Shown here in pieces: positions 8,488 to 16,579 of a stretch of DNA of 64,000 nucleotides; the stretch's first letter is position 1, and every line of letters starts with the position of its first letter. A program made the translations under genes and the position numbers. Source of the DNA: G963662655 sp963666875 (lineage in GTDB: Bacteria > Cloacimonadota > Cloacimonadia > Cloacimonadales > JAIOQZ01); NCBI GenBank assembly GCA_963666875.2, contig CAXXPU010000005.1, forward strand, positions 124,001 to 188,000, given 5' to 3'. The notes beneath the pieces were generated by a model. The model searched no databases, was not told the DNA's origin, and saw only the letters and a program-made list of their open reading frames with translations.

Positions 8488-9355
8488 TCTGAACCATCTC
8501 CCTGCATTTCTCGATCTCTTCCTTGATGGTCAATAACTGCGGAAAAACCCTGGAATTATTGAACTTAACGCTCATCGTGTTCGCCTCGCGGTGCATCTCC
8601 TGAAGGATGAAGTTCAGTGATTTACCCAGCTCTGCGTTCTCCACGAAAAGCTTGTCGCGGAATTTCTCAATATGATCTTTGAGACGTACGATCTCCTCGT
8701 TGATATCCGATTTCTCGATGAATATCGCGATCTCGGTGAGGATCCGGCGTTCGTCGTCTTCCTTGAGGATATCGCCGAGGATGTCTGTCAGTTGTGTCTT
8801 GAACTTCATGAAGAGTTCGTTGCGATATTCGGGGAATTCGTTCTCCACGATGGTAAGCGATGACGATATCCGCATCATCGACGACACAAGAAAGTCCTGC
8901 ATCGATTCACCTTCGCGGTATGCCATAGCGGCATGCTCCTCGAGCGCTTTGTTCAACGGATCTCGAAGCGTGTCCATCAGCTTCTCCGGATCGGTCTCTG
9001 GAGTTGTCACCAGCATCACGCCGTCGATTTCCATGATCTTGTCGATCGGAATCTCCTGCTCGGTATTCAGGATCGATTTCGCGTCGTTGTAGAGGTTCCA
9101 CAGCGCCAGAAGACGCGGCTGGTCGATCGATAGACCGGGAAGTCGCTTATCCCGGAAATTGATTCGGACATCGACCTTTCCCCGACGTATTTTCTTCATC
9201 ACCAGGTCGCGTATCGCCATCTCGTACGCATTCAATTCTCGCGGTAGATAAATCCGCATATCCAGAAACCGATGGTTGACCGATTTGATCTCGATCTCGA
9301 TTTCGTAGTATTCGTCTGCGTATGTACCTTTACCGTAGCCGGTCATGCTTTTCAT
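8477..9355 (-). CDS. yicC: YicC/YloC family endoribonuclease
   Basis: The N-terminus MKSMTGYGKG is diagnostic for the YicC/YloC family, whose E. coli member is an endoribonuclease. The conserved segments EIKSVNHRFLDMRIYLPREL, the central helical region, and the C-terminal GKSLNFILQEMHREANTMSVK (here described by its halves GKSLNFILQE and MHREANTMS) are present; length 292 aa is typical. The ATG at 9355 is preferred over the TTG codon before it, since GGAGG lies 8 bases upstream. It heads the operon with the small membrane protein and RNase R. In many bacteria yicC lies beside gmk and rpoZ; that arrangement is not seen here. Confidence 0.92.
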   Translation of the reverse strand: MKSMTGYGKGTYADEYYEIEIEIKSVNHRFLDMRIYLPRELNAYEMAIRDLVMKKIRRGKVDVRINFRDKRLPGLSIDQPRLLALWNLYNDAKSILNTEQEIPIDKIMEIDGVMLVTTPETDPEKLMDTLRDPLNKALEEHAAMAYREGESMQDFLVSSMMRISSSLTIVENEFPEYRNELFMKFKTQLTDILGDILKEDDERRILTEIAIFIEKSDINEEIVRLKDHIEKFRDKLFVENAELGKSLNFILQEMHREANTMSVKFNNSRVFPQLLTIKEEIEKCREMVQNVE

Positions 9356-9788
9356 CAATTAGACCTCCAATGGGATTTCGATGTCGAAGATCGAAGATTA
9401 TCTCAAACACGCAAGGCTTTTCTTTTTCGCGGTCGCGAAAATGCCGAACTCGAAATCTTTCGCTGAGACGATGATCTCCAATGGGGAAGACTAAGATCAT
9501 TGCTTGATTGAGATCGGCTCTGTAATCGCCTTATTTTTGCAAATTCGATAAAATACATAAATGGAACAATGGCGAGGACTATAGATAGCAAATAAACATA
9601 CCGCATTGCCATGTATTCCGTTACAAAATATCCATTAGTTTACATAATATATATTATAACAGGATTGGTGTCCAGGCATAATTCGAGTGGGTTGCTGATT
9701 GGCGATACCCGATTTCGCGTCGCTTGACAGCATCGATGTGGATTATATAAAAGTGTTTCACGATCAATGTTTCACGAGGTTATGACGA
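9356..9788. other. 433-bp divergent intergenic region
   Basis: The region separates yicC (minus) and the CPBP gene (plus). It becomes AT-rich at 9530-9660 (a run of TATATATTATAA near 9650). A sigma70-like promoter for the plus-strand gene is described separately. A direct echo of CTCCAATGGGGAAGA/ACCTCCAATGGGATTT occurs at 9364 and 9477, so the leader of yicC may have been duplicated in part. I see no RNA gene. A 69-codon minus frame at 9403-9612 starts with a hydrophobic helix but I do not support it as a gene. Confidence 0.5.
9724..9751 (+). promoter_or_regulatory. sigma70-like promoter of the CPBP gene
   Basis: TTGACA at 9724-9729 and TATAAA at 9746-9751 are separated by 16 bp, 38 bp before the ATG at 9789. 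GAGG lies 9-10 bases before that ATG. Confidence 0.6.
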
Positions 9789-10523
9789 ATGAATTTCGAA
9801 ACGACGATGTGGCTGTGGATTCTTGCGGTATCGTGTATGCAATTGATTCCCTGGACGATTGACGGGATTTCGAACATTTTCCAGAAATCATCCGATCCGG
9901 CACCAACATCCGGAAGGAAATCGTTTTTCCGAAGTCTTTTCCAGAATCAGATATCGATTTTGTTCAGCGTTCCGCTTGGGATTTATCTGATTGTCGGGTT
10001 CCGGCAGTATGGCATTTTACCGTCGCTTGCGATTCATTACTACTTGATTGCGCCGTTTGTGGGTATATTCCTGGTTGTGCTCGGCGCTTTCGTCTATAAG
10101 TACCTGGCGCTCGCGCTTCAGCGAATATCGCCGAGACAGCTCGATCACGATATCAAGCAGTACAGCAACAATACGGGAAGCCTGTTCAGGCAGAAATTGT
10201 GGCAGAAATTGCTCCTCGGCTTTTGCAACGGGTTTTCGGAAGAAATGCTGATGCGGGTGTTCGTGATGGGGCTGATGATTCACCACTGGCACCTCCACCC
10301 CATCCTTGCGATCGCCATTACGTTGATATTGAATGGAATACATCACACCAACCAGGGTCGAATCCTCGGCTCACTCTCAGTCATGATCATTCAGGCATTC
10401 TATGCGGTATCCTATCTTGTTTTCAATGATTTCCTGTTCATCGCACTCATGCACGTATCGAACGATGTTGCAGGGATGTTCGCACCCGCATTCATCTCAT
10501 GGATGCGGAATAAACGGGTGTGA
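9789..10523 (+). CDS. CPBP family intramembrane glutamic protease homologue
   Basis: A polytopic inner-membrane protein of 244 aa. The CPBP (Abi/CAAX-type) signatures are present in order: EExxxR as EEMLMR (residues about 155), a second motif ending in His as LNGIHH (about 180), and HxxxN/D as HVSND (about 225). These supply the catalytic Glu and His residues of Rce1-like proteases, so an intramembrane protease is the likely activity; substrates are unknown. About six hydrophobic segments can be seen. It has its own promoter and stands alone on the plus strand before the small membrane protein and histidine kinase. Confidence 0.85.
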   Translation: MNFETTMWLWILAVSCMQLIPWTIDGISNIFQKSSDPAPTSGRKSFFRSLFQNQISILFSVPLGIYLIVGFRQYGILPSLAIHYYLIAPFVGIFLVVLGAFVYKYLALALQRISPRQLDHDIKQYSNNTGSLFRQKLWQKLLLGFCNGFSEEMLMRVFVMGLMIHHWHLHPILAIAITLILNGIHHTNQGRILGSLSVMIIQAFYAVSYLVFNDFLFIALMHVSNDVAGMFAPAFISWMRNKRV

Positions 10524-10593
10524 CTGAGTTTTTTATCTTGTCTCTTCGCTTGGAAAAGGTATTTTATAAATAAAAATACAGGATACCTTTAAT

Positions 10594-10845
10594 ATGGCTT
10601 TTTTCAGTAGTGTAGAGTTCCTCAGTGTCGCGATCTTCCTTGCATATATTCTGTTGTGTTTTGGAGTTGCGTATTATAATCAAAGGCGCGGAAACCGTTT
10701 TGGTACCGGTTTTGTGTTATCTTTGATTCTAACGCCGGTAATCGGGTTTATAATCGTTCAGTTCACACGAGATCGTCAGAGAAACTATACATCCCATGTC
10801 GCGATCGGCAACCGTCGCAGGAAGCGAAAGAAACTGTTCTACTAA
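10594..10845 (+). CDS. small two-helix membrane protein, unknown function
   Basis: An 83-aa protein with two membrane helices (residues about 8-28 and 40-58) and a very basic tail ending RRKRKKLFY, so the C-terminus probably faces the cytoplasm. No family recognised. It lies 15 bp before the histidine kinase gene and is probably cotranscribed with it. An inverted repeat AAAGGTAT/ATACCTTT (10555-10590) spans the region just before the ATG, with AGGA as the only ribosome-binding-like sequence next to the 3' arm, so folding of the leader may affect translation. Confidence 0.65.
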   Translation: MAFFSSVEFLSVAIFLAYILLCFGVAYYNQRRGNRFGTGFVLSLILTPVIGFIIVQFTRDRQRNYTSHVAIGNRRRKRKKLFY

Positions 10846-10860
10846 TCGGAATCGGGCTTT

Positions 10861-12825
10861 ATGCAGAAGAAACTAACCCGCTTTATCTTACTGATGATTG
10901 TGCTTTCAAACATACTTGTGGGTCTTGGGATCTTCATCGTATCGCATTTATATACCCGTTCTCTCATATCTACCATACTTCACGATACGCATAATCAAAT
11001 CGAATCAAGATTGCGTGAATTCGATGTCCTTTTCAAAGAAGTCGAACACGCTCTCGACGCAGGCGTAGAGAAACGACTTCCGGCACTCGTCGAGGAACTC
11101 ATGGACCTCGATATACCACTTGCCAACCTGGAAGTCGATCAAATGAACAGGATTCTTGAAAAGTATCAATTCGACGACCTCTATCTGGTCAACGAACAGG
11201 GCATCGTCTTCAATACCACATACGAACCGGACCAGTATTTCAGGCTGTTCACCATCTCGCCCGACTTTCGAGAATTCCTCGAAGCTTTGTTTGGCGGCGG
11301 AATCGTCAAGACGGAAAGGATCTCGCTTTCTGCCCGTACCGGGAAGATCCGGAAATTCTCGTACTACAGCCCTTCGGGATCCGATATTCTATTCGAAGTT
11401 TCCATCAATGTGAGAAACTATGTCGAAAGGAACTACTCCAGTGACTTCAGCGAGTATCTCAGCGGTCGAATATTCACGGATATAACTGACAACAACAATT
11501 ACCTCGAAGAGGTCAATATCTATTCTGTGACCGAGATCGGACAGTGGTCCTTGATTAACGAGGGTCAGAGAATGGATCCGGAAATCTTCATGCTGTCAAA
11601 CACCAATGAAGCCTTTACGCTTCAGCGAAACGGCTTCGAGGAAGAATACAGACCCATACATTTCAGGGTTTCCGAGTCCTTCATCTCGTATTACCAGTTA
11701 TGGCTGAAGACGGTATATGATTTCTCCAGCATCATGGCTCATCGAAGAATGGTCATTATCGTGTCGCTCGTTATCACGCTCCTGTCGATCGTTCTCACCT
11801 ACTTCCTGGTGTCGGGACACATCAATAAACATATCGTTTCCAGAATTACCGGAATCAACCGTGCTCTGAATCATATCGCCAATGGGAGCCGTGACGAGAA
11901 GCTGCAATGCTCCGAGAAGGACGAACTGGCTAAAATATCGAGAAACATCCTGTTCATGCAAGGCCAGATTCGGGAGAAAGAACGTACGATTATCGAGATC
12001 AACGACGCGCTGGAAGAAAAGGTCGAACATCGCACGACGGCGCTATCGGATGAGATTGTGAATCACATGAAGACCGAAGATCTTCTGCGTGACGCCATCC
12101 TTACGTCCGAATCGGCAAACCGCAGCAAAAGCGAGTTCCTGACGAATGTCAGCCACGAATTACAGACACCACTCAACGCCGTGATAGGATTTACCGAAAT
12201 CCTTCTGGACGATGAAGACCGTGCGGATAGGAAGCAAAAGCTCGCGCTGATCAACGACGCGGCGATCCAGCTGATGAATATCGTGAACAACATCCTCGAC
12301 TACTCGCGGATCGAATCGCATTCGCTCCAAATCGAAAACCATGTCATGAATCTCCCCCACACCCTGCGCATGACCTTCGGGCTGCTTCAGGAACAAGCCC
12401 GGCTGAAAGGACTCGAGTACGATATCGAGCTTCACCGGAACATCCCGGAGATCGCATATGGGGATTCGGGCAGAATCCGGCAGATTATCTGGAACCTTCT
12501 CAGCAATGCGATCAAATTCACGCCCAAGGGACGCGTCGATATGATCTGCGATTATATTGACGAGTGGTTGATCGTGAAGGTGATCGATTCGGGAATCGGC
12601 ATCGGCGAAGTTGATCGAGACAAGATATTCAAGGCATTCGAGCAGGTTTCGAAATCCACGACCAGGCGTTACAGCGGTACCGGACTGGGGCTTGCGATAA
12701 GCCAGCGGCTCGCGGAAATCATGTTTGGCTCGATAACATTTGAGAGCGTGATGGGCAGCGGCTCCGTCTTCACATTCAAGGTTCAGGTAAAACCGCCCAA
12801 TAAACTGACGGACGACACGAAATAA
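10861..12825 (+). CDS. membrane sensor histidine kinase (HAMP-HisKA-HATPase)
   Basis: A 654-aa inner-membrane sensor kinase. A first membrane helix (residues about 8-30) is followed by a large periplasmic sensor region (about 31-285), a second helix (about 292-318), a HAMP-like linker, a coiled coil, then HisKA with the phosphorylatable His near residue 432 in SHELQTPLNAVIGF (the common Arg of SHELRTP is Gln here). The ATPase domain shows the N box (IIWNLLSNAIKF), G1 (DSGIGIG) and G2 (GTGLGLAISQRL). No receiver domain is attached and no response regulator gene is adjacent, so the partner is elsewhere. A hairpin terminator follows. Confidence 0.93.
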   Translation: MQKKLTRFILLMIVLSNILVGLGIFIVSHLYTRSLISTILHDTHNQIESRLREFDVLFKEVEHALDAGVEKRLPALVEELMDLDIPLANLEVDQMNRILEKYQFDDLYLVNEQGIVFNTTYEPDQYFRLFTISPDFREFLEALFGGGIVKTERISLSARTGKIRKFSYYSPSGSDILFEVSINVRNYVERNYSSDFSEYLSGRIFTDITDNNNYLEEVNIYSVTEIGQWSLINEGQRMDPEIFMLSNTNEAFTLQRNGFEEEYRPIHFRVSESFISYYQLWLKTVYDFSSIMAHRRMVIIVSLVITLLSIVLTYFLVSGHINKHIVSRITGINRALNHIANGSRDEKLQCSEKDELAKISRNILFMQGQIREKERTIIEINDALEEKVEHRTTALSDEIVNHMKTEDLLRDAILTSESANRSKSEFLTNVSHELQTPLNAVIGFTEILLDDEDRADRKQKLALINDAAIQLMNIVNNILDYSRIESHSLQIENHVMNLPHTLRMTFGLLQEQARLKGLEYDIELHRNIPEIAYGDSGRIRQIIWNLLSNAIKFTPKGRVDMICDYIDEWLIVKVIDSGIGIGEVDRDKIFKAFEQVSKSTTRRYSGTGLGLAISQRLAEIMFGSITFESVMGSGSVFTFKVQVKPPNKLTDDTK

Positions 12826-12843
12826 CACCTTCCGGGCAGAATA

Positions 12844-12870
12844 GAGACGCCTGGGTCGCAGGCGCCTCTT
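12844..12870. terminator. hairpin between convergent genes
   Basis: GAGACGCCTG/CAGGCGCCTC, a 10-bp stem with one mismatch and a 5-base loop, lies between the plus-strand kinase gene and the minus-strand 12884 gene. The T tract is short (TCTT), so termination may be modest. Confidence 0.5.
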
Positions 12871-12883
12871 CCCCATGACGGGA

Positions 12884-13291
12884 CTACAATTGATGCGTTC
12901 TCAGGTGCGTGAATTTACTGCGGATATGCGTTTGCTCATCTCGATACACGAGTCTCTCTTGCATTTCTTTATACACGGAGCGCAGCTTTCCTTTCAGGAT
13001 GCGATTCTCGACCGTCAGTCTGTCGATTATCTTCATGAGTTCCTCGATCTCCTGCACACTCCGTACGATGTGTGTAGCGATGTCGGCCCGTTCGTCCGCA
13101 AGAGGCGAAAGCTCGCTGCGTGAAAAATCGACGTTGATTGTTCTCCATTGCGTATCTTCTCTTATGATTCCGAGATAACGGCCAAAATCAACTCCCGCGT
13201 GTGATTCGTATAAGGGAAGACGAACACCGGGAATCGATCTGAATCTCTTGATCCGATCTCGAATTTCTTGAATCCATTGGCTTTCTGTCAT
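12884..13291 (-). CDS. coiled-coil protein, unknown function
   Basis: A 135-aa soluble protein that I cannot assign. Residues about 75-110 (VQEIEELMKIIDRL, ENRILKGKLRSVYKEMQERL) form a clear leucine-heptad coiled coil, so it probably oligomerises. The N-terminal part is mixed. AAAGGATGAATAC precedes the ATG and supports the start. It ends next to the kinase gene on the opposite strand and lies downstream of a small HTH gene on the same strand (72-bp gap), so the two may form one unit with a regulatory role. Confidence 0.65.
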   Translation of the reverse strand: MTESQWIQEIRDRIKRFRSIPGVRLPLYESHAGVDFGRYLGIIREDTQWRTINVDFSRSELSPLADERADIATHIVRSVQEIEELMKIIDRLTVENRILKGKLRSVYKEMQERLVYRDEQTHIRSKFTHLRTHQL

Positions 13292-13363
13292 GTATTCATC
13301 CTTTCGTTGTTTTTTCCACCCTTCTCGATCATGCCCTTTCTAAATTACAGCCAGGTCTTCGTG

Positions 13364-13588
13364 TTATTCGCTTCGCATTTGATTAATCTGGTTCCGCAGA
13401 TTCTCCATTTCCATCTGCTGGAAGAACAGGGTCGCTTTTGAGCGAACCGGCTCACCCGATTGTCTGCCGTTTTCCACAAGCGACATCCATGTCGGCGTAA
13501 CGTTCAATCTCCTTGCCAGTTCGTTCATCGAGAGATCGTGTTCGATGCGTTTCAGGCGCACCTGCTTTCCTGATAAAATCTGTACCAT
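13364..13588 (-). CDS. small XRE-type HTH regulator
   Basis: A 74-aa DNA-binding protein with an XRE/Cro-type helix-turn-helix: KQVRLKRIEHDLSMNELARR then LNVTPTWMSLVENGRQ, the second being the recognition helix region. The tail is a short amphipathic helix for dimerisation. The start at 13588 is preferred because GGAGG lies 6 bases upstream (a longer frame starts at 13624). A perfect 16-bp palindrome 28 bp upstream of the start is a likely autoregulatory operator. It is divergent from two other HTH genes. Confidence 0.8.
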   Translation of the reverse strand: MVQILSGKQVRLKRIEHDLSMNELARRLNVTPTWMSLVENGRQSGEPVRSKATLFFQQMEMENLRNQINQMRSE

Positions 13589-13615
13589 ACTATACCTCCG
13601 ATATTTTGTTTGACA

Positions 13616-13631
13616 CTTAAACATGTTTAAG
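13616..13631. promoter_or_regulatory. palindromic operator candidate 1
   Basis: CTTAAACATGTTTAAG is a perfect 16-bp palindrome in the divergent region, nearest to the minus-strand HTH gene. Confidence 0.65.
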
Positions 13632-13699
13632 TAAGATTAACCCTGGCTGTATATGAGGTAAATAATATTCGATGTTGTGCTTTTTGTCAAGGAAAATAG

Positions 13700-13713
13700 T
13701 TAACTATAGTTAA
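13700..13713. promoter_or_regulatory. palindromic operator candidate 2
   Basis: TTAACTATAGTTAA is a perfect 14-bp palindrome, overlapping a second one, TAGTTAACTA (13697-13706). It lies 16 bp before the ATG of the plus-strand HTH gene and just before its GGAGG, so a bound repressor would block initiation there. Its sequence differs from operator candidate 1, suggesting two different binding proteins. Confidence 0.65.
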
Positions 13714-13729
13714 TTACAAGGAGGAGTCC

Positions 13730-13966
13730 ATGTACGGTAAACGCTTGAAGACTATCAGGAGTTTAACTGGCCTTAAACAAAAAGATTTGGCAGAAATTTT
13801 AGGGGTATCCGGGGCTGCTATTTCGAAACTCGAAGCAGGCATAAATGCCCCAAGCGCAAGCGTTCACGCGAATCTATTACTATGCCTTAATGTCAATCTG
13901 AACTGGTTCATCACAGGGAAGGGCAGTATATTTCTTGACGAAATAACTACCCCCGATGAACATTAG
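13730..13966 (+). CDS. small XRE-type HTH regulator, paralogue of the next gene
   Basis: A 78-aa protein consisting of an XRE helix-turn-helix: KRLKTIRSLTGLKQKDLAEI, then LGVSGAAISKLEAGINAPSA, with the typical end LLLCLNVNLNWFITGKG. The NLNWFITGKG ending recalls the C-terminal helix of CI-like and Rgg-like small regulators. AAGGAGGAG precedes the ATG. It is followed 36 bp downstream by a longer paralogue with the same plan; tandem duplication is likely. The 14-bp palindrome upstream suggests autoregulation. Confidence 0.85.
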   Translation: MYGKRLKTIRSLTGLKQKDLAEILGVSGAAISKLEAGINAPSASVHANLLLCLNVNLNWFITGKGSIFLDEITTPDEH

Positions 13967-14002
13967 CACGTGCGATAGCTATATAACGTCAAGGAGGTAC
14001 TA

Positions 14003-14485
14003 ATGTTCGGAAAAAAATTCAAGGCGATCCGACATGCCATTGGCATGACCCAAGCCGAATTCGCAAAAGAACTGGATATCAGCTCGGCCGCACTATCAAA
14101 AATCGAGTCTGATCACAGCAGCCCCAGAGCAGAAACCACAGCAAACCTTATGGCAAGATTCAAAATCAACCTCAACTGGTTGTATTCTGATAAAGGCGAT
14201 ATGTTTGTTGATTTCCCGAAAGAACTTGCCGATCGCCCTCTCTATTACGGTGCCGTTCGCGAACCTCAGAAGATCACGTATGAGAACGACGGGGAAATGG
14301 AAGCCGATATGCGGGCGATTCTGATCCGTCTCACCGAGACCCAGAACAAACTGGTTGATCAGATCTCTATGAACATCCGTCTTCGTGAAAACTACAACAA
14401 GAAAATCCATCAGATCATCAAGATGATCAAAGATGGATCCATCAATGTTGAAAACGTTCTGAGTGTGGCCTTCCTGGAAGACTAA
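14003..14485 (+). CDS. XRE-type HTH regulator with C-terminal coiled-coil extension
   Basis: A 160-aa protein whose first 65 residues parallel the preceding gene (KKFKAIRHAIGMTQAEFAKE, LDISSAALSKIESDHSSPRA, FKINLNWLYSDKGDMF). The remaining 95 residues are mostly helical with a charged coiled-coil stretch (residues about 100-145), absent from the paralogue, so it may form a different oligomer or bind a partner. AAGGAGG lies 6 bases before the ATG. A strong terminator follows at 14520. Together with its neighbours it resembles a phage-type or toxin-antitoxin-type regulatory switch, but no phage or toxin gene is visible. Confidence 0.85.
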   Translation: MFGKKFKAIRHAIGMTQAEFAKELDISSAALSKIESDHSSPRAETTANLMARFKINLNWLYSDKGDMFVDFPKELADRPLYYGAVREPQKITYENDGEMEADMRAILIRLTETQNKLVDQISMNIRLRENYNKKIHQIIKMIKDGSINVENVLSVAFLED

Positions 14486-14519
14486 TCCAAAGGCTGTTCA
14501 CTGGAATTCCTTTAAAAAA

Positions 14520-14554
14520 GGGGTGACCTCGCAGGAGGTTACCCCGTTTTCTTT
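14520..14554 (+). terminator. Rho-independent terminator of the HTH pair
   Basis: GGGGTGACCTC-GCAG-GAGGTTACCCC followed by GTTTTCTTT: 11-bp stem with one mismatch and a T-rich tail. Confidence 0.88.
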
Positions 14555-14693
14555 ACAATCTCTATCAAATACTGGCACCAAATCGATTGGATACGTAGAA
14601 GATAGAGTACAAACACCTTGAGTATGAAGGATGAGACGGGCGATTACCAATTTACATTTCGTGGCAAGTAGTAACGATTGTCTTCTCTATCGA

Positions 14694-15440
14694 TTACAGA
14701 TTCCATCCGTTTTCGTGGTAGAGTTCTCGAAGCTCCTCTTCCGACAACGGGCGATTATAGACCCGAATATCGTCCAGGACACCATCGAGATAATAGACCG
14801 GTGTGCGAGTGGAGGTTCTACCGGTCTCGAGATTACCCGGCTTGCTTTTAAACAGGTTGAGTACGGGGGATTGTGCGTCCGGGAGTGAATTGACATAGAC
14901 CGAAAGCTGCATGCGTTCCGCATCGTAGATGCCTGCCACAAAATACCATGTATCCGGAAACAGTGTTGTCCGGGAATAAACCCTGGATTCTTCGCGATCC
15001 AGCCCCAGCACGATCCGATCGTCTTCGTAACCGAAGTAATACTGCACGGGGTCGCCTATCTTCCGGATGATGCTCCAGTCGATCGTGAACCGATCCGATT
15101 TCACCCAGGCGGTTATCGTGAAACTCTGCCGGTCGTGAAAATCGAGCAGAGAATCGGCGTTGATTTCTAACCAGGAGTTGTGTCCATTATACAGCGCAGC
15201 GCAATCTGCTTTACCGAATCGATCTTTGGTGAATTCTATCTGGTGAGGTGCGATATGATGCCCATACATGCTCGAATCCCGAATCGAATGATCGAAAGGC
15301 AGATGAAGCACCAGTGAAGCAGTATCGGTGGATTCGTTATCGATAGCCGGGAGTGCGTTTGTCTCAGACTTCTGCTGGCAGGAAACAAGCATCAATACGC
15401 ACAGGAAGATCAGAAGTAACCGTAATCGAGCGCTATTCAT
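14694..15440 (-). CDS. LamG/concanavalin-like fold lipoprotein
   Basis: A 248-aa lipoprotein. The signal peptide ends in lipobox LVSC (Cys21). The rest is one LamG-like (Laminin_G_3 type) jelly-roll domain: LHLPFDHSIRDSSMYGHH near the start, SWLEINADSLLDFHDRQSFT in the middle, and the characteristic end YYLDGVLDDIRVYNRPLSEE. Such domains bind carbohydrate or protein ligands at the cell surface. The gene overlaps the upstream GNAT gene by 8 bp, and its GGAGG lies inside that gene, so translation is probably coupled. Confidence 0.85.
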   Translation of the reverse strand: MNSARLRLLLIFLCVLMLVSCQQKSETNALPAIDNESTDTASLVLHLPFDHSIRDSSMYGHHIAPHQIEFTKDRFGKADCAALYNGHNSWLEINADSLLDFHDRQSFTITAWVKSDRFTIDWSIIRKIGDPVQYYFGYEDDRIVLGLDREESRVYSRTTLFPDTWYFVAGIYDAERMQLSVYVNSLPDAQSPVLNLFKSKPGNLETGRTSTRTPVYYLDGVLDDIRVYNRPLSEEELRELYHENGWNL

Positions 15441-16059
15441 CGGATTCTTCCTCCGCAGGTATCAATTCATACGCCAGAAGCCGATGCTTTCCCGAATCGG
15501 TGAATGGATCATTGACCATGTGCTTCGGATATTTCGTCATCTCGCGATATCGATCCGCCTGCTCGTCGCTGCACTTTATAAAAGCGTTGTTGGTAAGAAC
15601 TTTCAAGCCTCGTTTATTGCTGGGATGAATGTCCGCGCAGACAATGGTCTTTGGTTTGTATTCGAGGATCAGGTATTGCAAGAGGCATCGCAATGCTTCT
15701 GTGCCGAAGCCCTGTCCCCAGTTTTTTCTTCTGCCGATCACGAGCTGGATACGGAAAATGGATGGCGCGATCTCCCATGCGCAGATCGTTCCCACGTTTT
15801 CGTTTCTGACCTTGATCATGAATCCGATGCCGTGGTCGAGCCAGTATCGATAAATCGAAGGAATAATGGAATCGATCCGGCTGGTGATGAAGAATCGTCG
15901 AATGCGATTCTTGAAACCGGGCAGATCGTCGCGAAGGAGGTGCCGCCGGATGCGTTTCTTGCGATACCACTCAACGATCTGTTTGAAATGCTTTGGCTTG
16001 ATGGGCTTTAAGCGAACCAGGTCACCCGCCAGTATTAATTCTTCCTCAATAGTCGCCAT
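15433..16059 (-). CDS. GNAT family N-acetyltransferase
   Basis: A 208-aa cytoplasmic acyltransferase. The acetyl-CoA binding signature (motif A) is RRKNWGQGFGTEALRCLLQY, preceded by a beta strand IFRIQLVIG; the layout is like RimJ/RimL-type GNATs. The substrate cannot be told. It overlaps the downstream LamG lipoprotein gene by 8 bp. The two products would be in different compartments, so the pairing gives little functional information. Confidence 0.85.
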   Translation of the reverse strand: MATIEEELILAGDLVRLKPIKPKHFKQIVEWYRKKRIRRHLLRDDLPGFKNRIRRFFITSRIDSIIPSIYRYWLDHGIGFMIKVRNENVGTICAWEIAPSIFRIQLVIGRRKNWGQGFGTEALRCLLQYLILEYKPKTIVCADIHPSNKRGLKVLTNNAFIKCSDEQADRYREMTKYPKHMVNDPFTDSGKHRLLAYELIPAEEESDE

Positions 16060-16130
16060 GTGATATGCCTTTTCTCTATTTGTGCCATATTATGATACTG
16101 GCAATATTCGTAACGTTATCTACGTATGTG

Positions 16131-16172
16131 AAAAACCTTCAGCTCCGCGCAGGCGCCGAAGGTTTAAAAAAA
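16131..16172 (-). terminator. terminator downstream of the CBM48 gene
   Basis: On the minus strand: TTTTTTTAAACCTTCGGCGCC...GAGCTGAAGGTTTTTCACA in outline; stem AAACCTTC/GAAGGTTT plus an inner GC part, followed by TTTTTC. It is 5 bp after the CBM48 stop codon. Confidence 0.75.
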
Positions 16173-16177
16173 TCAGG

Positions 16178-16486
16178 CTAAACAATTACAACCGAGTTCT
16201 CACAGTTACCGAATGGAGAATGGACATACTCGTCCGCTTTCCAGTCATTCTCCCATTTCTTACCGTCGATGAGGTATCGATATTGATAAGAATTACCCGG
16301 TTCAAGATCCAGAACGATCTTGAAATCTCCACTCTTCAATTTCAGCATGGGATCAGCCTGGACATCCCAATTGTTGAAATCTCCGACGATGCAGACTTTC
16401 CCGGCATTTCCGCACGCCTGGTGCGGAAGCTTGAAAGTAACTTGGCAGGCGGACTTGGTTTTCAAGTATTTTTTGGAAATACTCAC
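16178..16486 (-). CDS. stand-alone CBM48/AMPK-type glycogen-binding domain protein
   Basis: The entire 102-aa protein is one glycogen-binding Ig-like domain: KVCIVGDFNNWD, DPMLKLKSGDFKIVLDLEPG and YQYRYLIDGKKWENDWKADE are typical of CBM48 in AMPK beta and isoamylase N-termini. There is no signal peptide and no attached enzyme, so it is a cytoplasmic carbohydrate-binding or regulatory module. The start is GTG at 16486, chosen because GGAGG lies 7 bases upstream. No glycogen enzyme gene is close; the partner, if any, is elsewhere. Confidence 0.85.
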   Translation of the reverse strand: MSISKKYLKTKSACQVTFKLPHQACGNAGKVCIVGDFNNWDVQADPMLKLKSGDFKIVLDLEPGNSYQYRYLIDGKKWENDWKADEYVHSPFGNCENSVVIV

Positions 16487-16579
16487 GATTCCTCCAACTG
16501 AGTTTTTTCAGGTTATCAATCACCATAATGTTCCAGAAAATATTTTTCCAGACACATTCTCTCAGTCCGCCTGAAAACG

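Noticed and set aside
9403..9612. 69-codon minus frame with a hydrophobic start
   Set aside because: No good ribosome-binding site, and the second half is Ser/Arg-rich shadow-like text.
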